This document shows positions 8,884 to 19,905 of a stretch of 41,369 nucleotides of DNA, piece after piece. The notes beneath the pieces were generated by a model. The model searched no databases. It saw only the letters and a list, made by a program, of their open reading frames with translations, and had not been told where the DNA came from. The DNA is from Discostella pseudostelligera (taxonomy: Eukaryota > Bacillariophyta > Thalassiosirophyceae > Thalassiosirales > Thalassiosiraceae). Each line of letters begins with the position of its first letter. The first letter of the stretch is position 1. The stretch is taken from contig JALLBK010000389.1 in the NCBI GenBank assembly GCA_036940085.1, positions 1-41,369 on the forward strand, written 5' to 3'. The translations under genes and the position numbers were made by a program.

Positions 8884-10820
8884 ATGACAAGCAAGCCCTT
8901 CATCTACACCGGGCAGTCGGATATTCCTCGGGATTTTACTCATGTAATAGTTGATGCATCTTCCAAAAGGGTTGGCCTCTCACTTTTATTCCATGACTGT
9001 GCAAAGTTGATGTATATCAAGCCAAAGAAGGGGTTGGAGAATATTGATCAATCAGCATTTAGGGGATGCACATTGCTTGAGCGAGTCAGCATTCCATCCA
9101 CCATCTAAGTTATTGGTAAAGATGCATTCGCTGGTTGCACACAGTTGGTGCATGTTGAGCTGAGGGAGGGGTTAAAGAATATTGATAGATGGGCATTTCA
9201 TGAATGCACTTCGCTTGAGAGTATCAGCATACCATCCTCCGTAAAAGTTATTGGATGTGCTGCATTCGCTGGTTGTACCCAGTTGATGCTTGTCCAGCTG
9301 AGAGAGGGGTTGGAGATTGTCAATGATGGGGCGTTTTGTGAATGCACATCACTTGAGCGAATCAGCATACCATCTACCGTCAAAGTTATTGGTGAATATG
9401 CATTCTATCATTGCACGCGTTTGATTCATTTCGAGCTCAGGGAGGGGTTGGAGAAAATCGACCGATTGGCATTCAGAGAATGCACATCACTTGAGCGCAT
9501 CAGCGTACCATCCACCGTAAAAGTTATTGGTGGTAATGTATTCCTTAGATGTACTCGTTTGATGCACGTAGAACTGAGAGAGGGGTTGGAGAGGGTCAAT
9601 GAAGGGGCGTTTTGTGAATGCACATCACTTGAGCACATCAGCATACCATCCACCGTCAAAGTTATTGGTGAATGTACATTCTATGATTGCACGCGTTTGA
9701 TGCATGTTGAGCTGAGGGAAGGGTTGGAGAGTGTCGATGAAGGGGCGTTTTCTGGATGCACATTGCTTGAGCGCATCTGCATACCATCCACCATCAAAGT
9801 TATTGGTAAAGACGCATTCTATGATTGCACTCGTTTGATGCATATTGAGCTGAGGGAGGGGTTGGAGAGTGTAGATGAAGAGGCGTTTTGGGAATGCACA
9901 TCACGTGAGCAAATCAGCATACCATCCACCGTCAAAGTGATTGGTAAATATGCATTCGTTAGATGCATGCGTTTGATGCATGTTGAGCTGAGGGAAGGGT
10001 TGGAGAGTGTCAATGAAGGGGCGCTTTGTGGATGCACATTGCTTGAGAGCATCACCATACCATCCACAGTGAAAGTGATTGGTAAGGAGGCCTCCCTTAA
10101 TTGTGATCAATTGTTGAACATTGAACTGAGTGAGGGATTGGAGAGTATTAGCGATGGGGCATTTTTTCGATGCACATTGCTTGAGAGAATCAGCGTACCA
10201 TCCACCGTCAAAGTTATTATTAAATTTACATTCGCTTGTTGCATATTGAGCTGGGGAGTATTGATAGACGGGCATTTTATGAATGCACATCACTCGAGCG
10301 CATCAGCATCCCATCCACCGTCCACTACATTGAGAAGGATGTGTTCAGGAACTGCTCTGATTTGGTAGCAGTTGAATTTTGTGAGGAAATTGAAGAATTT
10401 GTTTCTGCAATGGAACTACAGCCTTGGTGGAATAATGGAACATCAAATCTGTCATTGTGGACGGGTTCTTTTTTGGCTCGATGTAATATTCCAGAGCGTG
10501 TGGGTATGATAAACTTGTGGGTGTGGAAGGCACAAATTCATGCTATGTTGCAGAGCATTCCTACCGTGATGTCTTTCGTGAATGATGACGGAAACGACAG
10601 AGAGCTAGAGAATTGCTATTCTTTTTCCATCAACTCCCGGCTTGCCAACTATGAACAATTGCGAGATGTTGCCCCTTTATTGGAACTTGCCCTCTGGAAA
10701 GCAAAAATCATGGAACTATGTGATGGTAACCCCATCAATGACAATGTGAAGTTGATGTGTCGTATTGATTCTCTCGCACTGGTGAACTTGATCATTCCGA
10801 ATGTTCTGTCCTTTCTTTAG
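8884..10820 (+). pseudogene. BspA-like leucine-rich repeat (LRR_5) protein, disrupted
   Basis: The ATG at 8884 begins MTSKPFIYTGQSDIPRDFTH, a normal-looking N-terminus. Alternating 23-residue LRR_5 units follow (VKVIGxxAFxxCTRLMHVEL and LExVDExAFxECTSLERISI), then a C-terminal cap (SINSRLANYEQL, LLELALWKAKI, LIIPNVLSFL). Such proteins are a large family in diatoms with suspected binding or adhesion roles, but the function is not known. Two lesions break the frame. AAA is replaced by TAA at 9106-9108 inside the conserved IPSTIKVIG. A deletion near 10235-10250 removes about 13 nt plus an in-frame 12 nt between CC and LHIEL, shifting frame so the C-terminus continues from 10236. Neither lesion looks like an intron. 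Copies are very similar, so decay appears recent; readthrough or assembly error is the alternative. Confidence 0.75.
9109..10330 (+). repeat. Tandem 138-bp coding repeats (about nine copies)
   Basis: The box AAAGTTATTGGT recurs at about 9109, 9246, 9384, 9522, 9660, 9798, 9936, 10074 and 10212, that is every 138 bp (46 codons, two LRR_5 units). High nucleotide similarity between copies suggests recent tandem expansion or gene conversion. Confidence 0.9.
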
Positions 10821-11104
10821 GATGGATAGATGCCACTCTGTTAGATGAGTAACTCATGTGAAATGAAATCTAAGCGGATTGATCGAAATGATGCGGATTG
10901 AATGTTGAATGTTGATTATCAGTATATGCTCTAATTGTAAAGTTTATATGACATTTTCTATTATGCTAACATGATCGCATCAATAACCGTGAAACCGCAA
11001 CACCTATACCTTAATTTACAAGCGAGAAGTGGAAAGCGATAGAGTGGGAGTGAGATAAACGAGGTATGAATAATCGTCGTGATAAGGAGGAACAATAATT
11101 GGCA

Positions 11105-12526
11105 CTAATACGCACCAATGGTGATGGCAGAACCAAGTACACCCCATACTGTTGCATCTATTACTAATACTGATCGATGTTGTTCCTCTCGCCTTCTACT
11201 TTCATTGTTTTTGTTGTCGTCATTATTAATTCTGCCAGACGATGACGCTAATCCCATAGCAAATGCCGCTGCCGTGGATGGACCACCAATGGCAGCATTA
11301 GAGGCTGTAAGTACCTCGTCCCAACTTGATGACGGAAAATTCAGTGTCAGAGCTTGCAGTGCCTGTCGCAGTTGTTGTGGTAGTATCATTCCAAGATATT
11401 ATGTTGATGATGAAGATGCTGCATCGCCACCACACTCATCACTTCTCACAACTCTTTGCCTCGTCTACCCAAAGTCATACCGCCATACGTAACCAATAAT
11501 GTCACCACCGAATTCACACCCAATGCCAGCAAAGCAAACAGCAATGCCGATGAACGTCCGATATGGCCGATGACAAATTGGCAGTAGTTCCCACAGAGGG
11601 GAAGGGTGGGTAGAAACAAGTGTCGGAGAGCATAGGAGCAATGTGTGGGATATGTTAATTGTTGTATCATAAACTGAATTATACTCGCCAACATCAATCC
11701 ATGCAAAGCTAGGAATGTACACATTGTACCAGGAGGATTGAAGGGTGGAGGTAAAAACGTCGATCTCACCAATTTTCCTCAAATGGGTGGCAATTTGGAT
11801 GGAGAGCAGTGCCATGGATGATGCCGGAATTGCTGCGGCAGTAATTGAGGTAGACATTGGGGTAGTCGTTCGCTCCTTTCACAGAGATGTTGGTGTGGTG
11901 GTCGTATCAGCCGGGTTGATGGAGCTCGCGGAGTTGGAAATCAATGTTGTGAAACTCTTTCGTTTCGTCGTCGTCGTCATCATCATCGTTGTCACCAACG
12001 TCATCACCAGCACGATCATTGTCACGTTGTTGCCGTCATTTGCTCGAAAATATTTGGTGTAGCCACTTTGATCGTGTCGCATTTTGCAGCATGGCAAACT
12101 ACAATGCCCACCAAATCTGCCCCTGCCATACACTCCCAATGGCACTCCCAATAGTATGTGTTGTTATTGTTGATATTGTCTCCGCCACTGCCGCCACTGC
12201 CGACATCTGTTACTGTAGAAACAAAATCCTTGTTGTTCTTCAATACTACCTGAGCCATTGCAAAGAAATTGTTCACAGTGCCACCAATGTCAAACATCCA
12301 GCAAGCAAAAAGCCGTCACCTTCCGTGTGGATAAGACATTGTAATGAAATGGAAGGATGCAATACATCCAAGTATATGGAGCCTATACCATACTTCCAGC
12401 TACGAAGGGAAGCATCATCCCAAGGATGGTATTTTGAATGATGTTATTGTTTGTTTTGCGTTTGGGCGAGGAGGATGCTGTTGTCGTCGCTCTCACTGAT
12501 TCAGTACTTGTTGACAATGTCGTCAT
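11105..12526 (-). pseudogene. DUF819-type multi-pass membrane protein, fragmented
   Basis: Several minus-strand pieces match the order of DUF819 membrane proteins. There is an N-terminal ATG piece at 12526 (NTILGMMLPFVAGSM). Next is DIGGTVNNFFAMAQVV (about 12240-12300), like the family IGGSVNF/GGTVNFFAV segment. Then come a hydrophobic NDGNNVTMIVLVMTLV piece and ALHGLMLASIIQFMIQ through LLFALLALGVNSVVTLLVTY (about 11450-11720). SNAAIGGPSTAAAFAMG and VWGVLGSAITIG lie at the end (11105-11389), like the DUF819 C-terminus. One intron is plausible (GTGAGATCG donor near 11770, TTCCTAG acceptor near 11706). Other joins need stops or frameshifts, so I call it a probable pseudogene. An unresolved multi-intron gene is the alternative. 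DUF819 proteins are uncharacterised membrane proteins. Confidence 0.5.
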
Positions 12527-13774
12527 TTGTTGCAAGAGTTATGCCGCTGATGAAGAATCTACGCAGTAGAAGAAGATGCTAAGAAGAGCAAACACCAACA
12601 CCACTCATATAGAAAATGATTCACGGGGATGATCTCGATACTCCTATCCGTCCATTCTCCGAGCGATATAATATTGAGAAACATTCGATAGAAATGCCAC
12701 CGTAAGCAATGTGATTGACGTGTCTACTACCACCACCACCGCCGCCATTACTTCACTCAAATTGGATACAATTGTAAGATGATAAAAGGAGCGTTATAAG
12801 TAGTAGTGGTTGACGAGAGCGACAATGAAGATTGAAGATATAAAGTTTTGAGGTTATTGCTGCTGCTGCTGGGAGAGCTCTCACCACATGGAGAAGTGAG
12901 CTTTGATTCCTCTTGTATATCGAAGTAGTGAAAAGTGAGATCGAAGAGAATTCTTCTCTTGATAATGTCGCCATGTGATAATGACGTGGCCGTCTCAAGG
13001 TTATGATGGTAATAATGATGATGATGGCGGCGGTGGCGCCTTCTTGATGATGACCATGATGATGGTTGGTACAACACCTACACTTTTTGGTGGTGCCGCT
13101 GCCAACGACAGTGGGTGGAGGGAAAGAATTAGTAGTACTGCTGATGCATCAACTGCGATATTTTATGTTACTCCTATTATTGTTTGCTTTGGCGTGGGGC
13201 CGGGTGGGCTGGGTTGATTGGTGGCTGTGGATATGGCGGGAAGAAAGATACTTGGCGGGAGACTACCCCATCCCAAAAGAAAATGACTCGACTTCCATCT
13301 CTTCTACGTTGAATAGATAAGATACTTAACAATACTGGAGGCTCTACTTAACGACCGAGAATTTGGGTCATTGTCATTATGACCCTTCTGTGAAGTGACT
13401 ACTACTACTCCATCCTAAGTATCACACCTATCATCTACCCAGGAGACAGGAGATGAGGCCACGGCAGAGGGCACGCAGGCAGGGGGCTGATCTTTGATCA
13501 TCATGTTGTCCGCTCCATCCTTGCCATAAAGCGCCAGTATCTACTACTACTATCGTACTGCCCCCTCGACGCTCTTAATGGCGATGACTAGTTATCAATA
13601 GCTCTTAATGATGCTGTTATTGTGATCTGCTCACCCATCCAGCAGTATCTAGTAGTTTGTAATTAATTAGAGAAGCACGCAAACGCAACGAGGGAACGAC
13701 GCCCGACGCCGCCGCGCTCCATCATCGTCACCATCTGATAATACATACCTATCGTATAAGTATTCGAGGATATT
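12527..13774. other. Intergenic region upstream of the coiled-coil/MORN gene
   Basis: No gene recognised. The DNA is rich in GATGATGG and CCACCACC simple repeats (for example 13000-13060). Two GGCGGGA boxes lie at 13233-13260, about 520-540 bp upstream of the next start. Confidence 0.5.
13233..13260 (+). promoter_or_regulatory. Pair of E2F-like GGCGGGA boxes
   Basis: ATGGCGGGAAG at 13233-13243 and TTGGCGGGA at 13252-13260 lie in the same orientation. The spacing to the gene start is larger than for the other elements, which would fit an unseen 5' UTR or leader exon. Confidence 0.4.
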
Positions 13775-16700
13775 ATGTTCAACGCGAGGAGATCCAAATC
13801 CTGCCAACGCCCCACCCGGGCAGCCAGCGTCGACTACTACAATGACGGGCACGGCAAAGACAACGAAGATGAAGACATGGGTGATCTGCGCGAGACCATC
13901 GCCCATCTCAAAGAATCTGTAATGACGCACGCCAACTCCTCCGCCGAGACCATGGAACATTTCGTCACGCTCCAAAAGGCCCACGACACTCTTTACGGGG
14001 ATTACACCCGTCTTCAGGAACAGATGGACGATGCCGTCGAACTACTCAAATATCTCAAGGAGGATAAATCAAATTACGAAGGGAAAGTTGGTGACATGAC
14101 CGCTGAGCTGGAAGTGCTGCGCAAGGAGTCGAAGAATATTGCTGCTTTAAATGCCAAAAATTCAGAATTATCAGCCAAGATCGAAGCGTTGGAGAAGTCC
14201 AATAAGGAGGCGCGCGCATTGCAGACGAAGCAACAGTTGGAATATGAAACGACACTGAGCAATTTCTTAAAAGAGCGGGGGGAACTACTGGATAAAGTCA
14301 AGGTGCTCGAGCAAGATTCAACAACTCGGGAGAATAAAAAAGTGGAAGATCTCAATAATAAATTGGCCACGTCGCTTGAGAAGATTGCTCAATTGCAACG
14401 CGAACGACGCATATTGTCCTTATCGCAAGCGAACGATTCGAGTACCAATGCATTGATGGAGAAATTGAATGAACGAATCGAACATTTGGAACGAGATAAT
14501 CGCGAGTTGCTTCAAGAATCCAAAGACATGAAATGTGAGTCCAAGTATTCATTGTATTGTGATAGTACACCGTCCCACTGCGGCATAATTTTTTGTTGAC
14601 GACACTATCGTTGCATTGGACGTTAATCATCATTCTCATTTTGCTTTGATCCACGACGCACCCTAGTGTATGTGACATCGATGGAGGAAGCGCTTGTAAA
14701 GAAAGATGAGCAGTCAGAAGCAACCGAGAATGAATTTCAAAATGAGAAGGAAGAGTTGCAACAACATTTGGTATCGTTTCAGGAACAGATTTCTGGCTAT
14801 CAACAGCAACAGGAGTCGCTACAGGAACAGATTCAGAAGTATCAGCAGCAGGACCAATCACGACAAACGCAGTTACTGTACTACCAGCAATTAGAGGAAA
14901 GGCACAATGAAATAATGCTTGAAAGTGAATCTCTGAAGCATCAGCTCCAAGAATTGCAAAATGTGGTGGAAGAGCAGAGCAATGCCTCCCGACAATATCC
15001 TGCACATTTAGAAAAGGAAATGCAAGAGCGCCTGGCTCAGCGGTGAGTATATTGTTTCATTAACATCCCCTCCATCGGTGTATCCATTAACTACAAACCT
15101 TTCATTTTCATCTGTTCACAAAATTACAGCATTGCCGTTCAATTGCAAGATAGTAAACTTTCAATGGAGGCACAAATACGTGAAGAGCTCGAGTCCGAAT
15201 ACATGGTCAAACAGAAGGAAATAATTTCATCATACGAAAACAGGAATATATCAAATCTTGAGAGTAAATTACGAGAAGAACTTTTGCAGGTGAAGGATGA
15301 ACGTGAGCGGTGGAAGACAGAACAAGAAGACCTGATGAAGAAGGTCAGAGATAGTCAGCAGCAGTTTGAGATTGTGCGCGAGGGGTTCAAAAGTACGTGG
15401 TCGTCGTCTTCCTTGTTTTTTGAACGTTGGCTCCTTAATACTGGATTGACACTCACCCATCTCCATTCCACCATCCTGGTGCATCATTTTCGTTACGATC
15501 CGACAGAGAAACTTGAAAAGGAAAAGAATCGGTGCAGAGAATTAGAGAAGGAGAAGGAAGGACAGGAAATTGTGATTGAGAAACTGTCAGAAGAATATCA
15601 CGATGCTATGAACGAAGTTGGTAAGTTACAGGCTCAAGGAGAGGCACATCGGCAATCATTGGAAGAACTCTCCATGCAGCAATTAGAGCAGGAGAAGTCT
15701 AGCCTTGTCCACCAGCACCAACGGCAGTTAGAAGATTCGGTTCGACGTGAGGAAGAGTTCACACTACAAATTCGCAAGCTGCAGAACAAAATTGAAGAAT
15801 TATTGAATGAGCAAACGTCGCATGTGCACGAGCGGAATCGATGGGAAGAGGAGAAGCAATCACTCTTAGCAAAGTGCAATGAAAAGGATGATGAAATCAG
15901 ACGCGCCATGGATGATCTCGAAGAATTGAATTCCGAAAATGCCGATTATTTGCAGAAGATTGAAGTATATACGAACTCAATGGATTCGTTTGAGGAATCA
16001 AGGGTCAAATACAGGTAAGAGCGACTAGGGTGCGAGGAAGAGGGAGTGAGAATGATCAGCAATATTCACTTGCATTAATAGCTTGCGTGCGTCATCATCG
16101 TTCATCTACGACCGTTCCAAATTAGTGCTTGATCGAATCGTTCTCATGGTTGATAACATTATTTGCACATGATTGTTAGTGTCCTCCAGATTGAACATAA
16201 ACAAGTGATTCAGAAGTTGACAAAGCAGGAAGAGCTAAATGAAAGCCTAACCAGGCAGTTAGAGCAGCTAAACGCCGAGAACGGAGACCTTCAACAACGA
16301 ACGACTGAATTAACTCTCAATCTCAACTCAATGCACCAAGAAAGAGAAACTCTAGAACAATCCTTGAAAGAATCTAGCGAGCTGTGTTCAAAGATTCAAA
16401 GTGAATTGTTGTCTGTACGAAAGGACGAAGAGGATCAAACCGATCTTCCACCAAGTTCTGCCCCAGCTGCTGGATTTGGAGTTGTGGGGAGAGACAACTC
16501 AGTGAAGGATACGCTTGAAATCGAGTCGAGGCATAGAAAGTTAGTACATGAGATGCAGGCACGTATTTCTGACTCCACAACGCAAATTTCGAAACTGATT
16601 GATCAACTATCCATCTTCTCGAGCGAAAAGGCATCTCTCACGACAAAATTAGAATCCGTGACTTTGGAACTATCCAAAATGAAAGAGAAGGCCGAAGGTC

Positions 16701-19622
16701 AGGCCAGCGAGACCTCACAGCTCAAGGCCTCAGTCGAGTTGCTTACTGCAGAACGTGACGCGGCTACTTCACTATTAGCCGAAGGAAATCTGGCACTCTC
16801 TTCTTTGTCGTCTGAGAAGCTAGAGCTCATATCCGTTATTGATGAAAAGAGGAAAGAAATGATGTCGGTCGAGGCTGAGAAAGCGCAGGCACTCGCCAAG
16901 GTTGGAAATCTAATAGATAGCGTGAGAGAACTGCAAGACAAGGCAGAATGCTTGGAAGCAGAATTAGATTCATCCAAATCTGAGATTAGCAAGCTTATGT
17001 CACAGATAGGTCTAGCAAATCAACAACCAATCGAAGACGAGCGTAAATGTGATGCACCAGCCTGTATGCTTGATTCCAACACGCCAAATGTCATCGAGGA
17101 CTATGAGGAGAAAATTAGAGCTCTCCGATCTGAAATCGAGCAGCTGAAAGTGGAAAGAGAAAAGTCAAAGATTCAAGCCGACGTCATTCATACATCGCCT
17201 CATTGCACAAACGAAGAAGTTCAGAAGTTGAATATCGAGTTGACGGAGTTACGAGAGAGCAATGTGGCGCTGCAGGAGGCAATCCAAGGTGATCAATTCA
17301 GACTACTTCCATTCGAAAGTTACTTGTTAATGAATTTACTCACACTCCACAATGTGTTTCTGTGTACTGAGTACAGATATTCAGGTAGATAAGGTGAGGA
17401 ACCCAGTGAACAATATATTCAAGCTGATTTGTAAGTGTCGAACCTTACTGAATTCATACTTTGCATCTGCCGCCCCTAAAGGAGGACTTCGAACAAGAAA
17501 ACGAGGAGCTCGCATCCAAACTAGCAGACCTCACCACGCAAGCAAAGATGATGCTTCTGAACAACGAATCGTTGGAGGAAGCAATTCAAGACCAGCAAAT
17601 CGAATACGAGGAACGAATCGCTGAGCTAGAGGGGTTGTTGGCAGAAAAATATGAAGATGACGACCAATTACTTCAAAGTCAATCGGAGAAAGATGTCTTA
17701 TCAGGACGAGAGTCAAATGGAGCTTACGACGGTGCACATCTTACCCAGGACAAAGATTTGAATTTGGAAGTGGGACAAGTAATTGATCGTTCGTCGGAGA
17801 GTGATCCTAGCAATATTATGGCGAAGCCCGTGGATATTACTTCTGACGCCACGTCCGTTACCACAGGAAAGTCCCAATCCGACGATGAAGAAATAGCACG
17901 CAAAGAGATCGCGACAACCCACAGTCCTTCCACAGAGGCTCAATTTGATCGCCTTCAATCCCCTTATCACGATTTTGATGATACTGCAAATCATGTTGAA
18001 GGCGAGATGCAACATCACACATCAATTGATCACAACGCTGCGAGGTCCACACACGTATTCGACCAATCCTCTGAGTTGATGGAAAGATCCGAGCGGATAC
18101 AAAATTCCACAATTCTTTCGGCAGCAGCAATTCCCCTCGGAACACTTATGACTTCGCCGACATCTCCAGTGACAACGGCAAACGAGCAAATGATATTAAT
18201 GCCTGCCGAAACCAAAGCTCTCGTACAGTATCATGAGGATGCACGATCCGCCCAAGGAATGATGATGGGTGATATTGAAGATCAAGTGAAGAAACTGATC
18301 GTTGAGAATGGGAAATTGGCCCAGCGGTTGGGAAATGCAGTTGCTGACAAAGAATGTAAGAGTATGGTGTTCTAGTCGATACATGCTCTCTTTTGCCTTA
18401 TTCTTCTAGCACTCTCACCGTTCCACGAACGCGTACTTTCTCTATTCGTTTCACCTAGTTGCGATGCACACACTCTCGCAGCTAGGAGCCAAGATGGAAG
18501 AACTGATGGAGCGTAATAGGAAATTGAGCAATCTTGCCGGTTTTAAGTGTAACAACCAAAGCCATGGATCAAGCTACTACTCAGTTGGGCTCTCTATGAA
18601 GAGTCATAGTGTGTACAATCACAGTGGAATTAGGTCAAGCAACACGGGACGTGGTCGTGATCCAGTTGAAGTCAATAAGAACAACAGCAGCAGCAGCAAC
18701 AACAACAACAGCAACACGACGGCAGTTTCGTGTAGTGATTACATCGAACCATCATATTTCCCAGCTCCATCGGATCATGATGATCAATCTGCATACAGTT
18801 TTTTGGGATCCACTATTCTCACTTTTGAATCTTTGAAACAACTAGAACCGGAATCCTCCTATTCGATTGCAGACAAGGGAGTCGATATTATCGGCCTCAA
18901 ACAAAGACATTCCTTCGGTCGGGAAGGTCAAAGTCGAANTTGCAGACAAGGGAGTCGATATTATCGGCCTCAAACAAAGACATTCCTTCGGTCGGGAAGG
19001 TCAAAGTCGAAGTGTCGCCAAGCACAGCAATGAACAATCGAATGATATCAGTTCCCGAGAGACGCACCGGGTCAAATTTCCCGGTGGTGAATACATTGGA
19101 TGCCTAAATCGACGTGGTCAGAAACACGGTTATGGGAAGATGAAGTACGACAATGGCAACGAGTATGAAGGAGAGTGGATGAATGACAAGAGAGCTGGCA
19201 AAGGAACAACGAAGTATTCATCGGGAAATGTATATATTGGCAAGTAGATACTTCATCGATCATCAGATTGTCACTTCGGTACCAAATAAATCATTCTCAC
19301 ACCATTCTACTGTTTAATAGGCGCCTGGAAAGGAGGGAAACGACACGGCTTTGGTGTGTTTCACATCAAGAAAACTGGTGATGTCTACCGTGGCAATTGG
19401 GCGCATGGTCTTAAATCTGGTCCTGGCGGGTACGAATATGAAGATGGAGAACTCGATATCAGCTTCTACAAAGACGATGTGCGTGTGGGTGAGGGCGTTC
19501 GATGGAGTGCCTCTCGTCACCAGGCCTCCCGATTAGTAGATGGCCAATTGGTTGGAGAAGAGGGTGGCATGTCATTTGAGGAAGCGACAAAGCTTACGAA
19601 ACAGTTAGGATTCATTGTTTAG
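13775..19622 (+). CDS. Long coiled-coil protein with C-terminal MORN repeats
   Basis: Nine exons are modelled: 13775-14534, 14667-15042, 15130-15392, 15507-16014, 16180-17288, 17377-17393, 17482-18355, 18459-19239 and 19321-19622. After removing a 73-nt assembly duplication in exon 8 they total 4917 nt, or 1638 residues. Residues about 30-1100 are nearly continuous coiled coil (many QEQ, EKE and LEKE heptads). An acidic, Ser-rich linker follows, then another short coil (HTLSQLGAKMEELMERNRKL). A Ser/Asn-rich segment precedes at least three MORN repeats (YIGCLNRRGQKHGYG, YEGEWMNDKRAGKG, YIGAWKGGKRHGFG, YRGNWAHGLKSGPG). MORN repeats often mediate membrane or cytoskeletal scaffolding. A structural role (basal body, cytokinesis, silica vesicle or cortex) is inference. 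The intron at 15393-15506 has no in-frame stop and a length divisible by three, so its retention would be tolerated. Confidence 0.85.
17377..17393 (+). other. 17-nt microexon
   Basis: Bounded by GAGTACAG and GTGAGG. It joins CAA-G of exon 5 to GAGGAC of exon 7 through D-I-Q-V-D-K and keeps the frame. Without it the exon 5 and exon 7 phases do not match. Confidence 0.6.
18867..19011. repeat. Assembly artefact: 72-bp duplication around a single N
   Basis: 18867-18938 is identical to 18940-19011, with N at 18939. Collapsing the copy restores the reading frame of the MORN gene (QSR followed by SVAKHSNEQ). This is an unmerged contig overlap, not a biological repeat. Confidence 0.95.
19240..19320 (+). 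other. GC-AG intron inside a MORN repeat
   Basis: The donor is GCAAGT rather than GT. The acceptor is TTTAATAG. Splicing joins NVYIG to AWKGGKRHG, completing a canonical MORN repeat. No GT donor in the vicinity gives that frame. Confidence 0.8.
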
Positions 19623-19905
19623 CGTTCATGGAATATTTCAGTAGTTGTCAGCATTGTACGGGATTTTAGCTTTATAAATTACCCTTCTATCGCCCCCTGA
19701 ACCTCCACACTAAATCAAGACATTGCAACAGAACACCCCAGACAATGCCACCTTTCTTTTCTACTTGACTTAAATGCCGTAGTGAAAAGATGTGTCGTAA
19801 ACCAAGTAGGAGTTCGTTTGGACTCCTATCCGGAACGAGAGAGATGAAATATCTGTACAACCACCTCAAACTTCTGACCTCTCCCGCTAAACAAAGTCAT
19901 TGTCT

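Noticed and set aside
9109..10330. CRISPR-like array because of regular spacing
   Set aside because: The 138-bp period is translated LRR repeats without repeat/spacer structure, and the genome is eukaryotic.
9145..10368. Separate LRR gene starting at 9145
   Set aside because: The frame is the same as that from 8884 with one TAA between them, and the ATG at 9145 is in mid-repeat. It is one gene with a nonsense codon.
15393..15506. Treating this stretch as coding because it is open
   Set aside because: Good GTACGT and CCGACAG sites and the abrupt change from charged coiled coil to hydrophobic residues argue for an intron.
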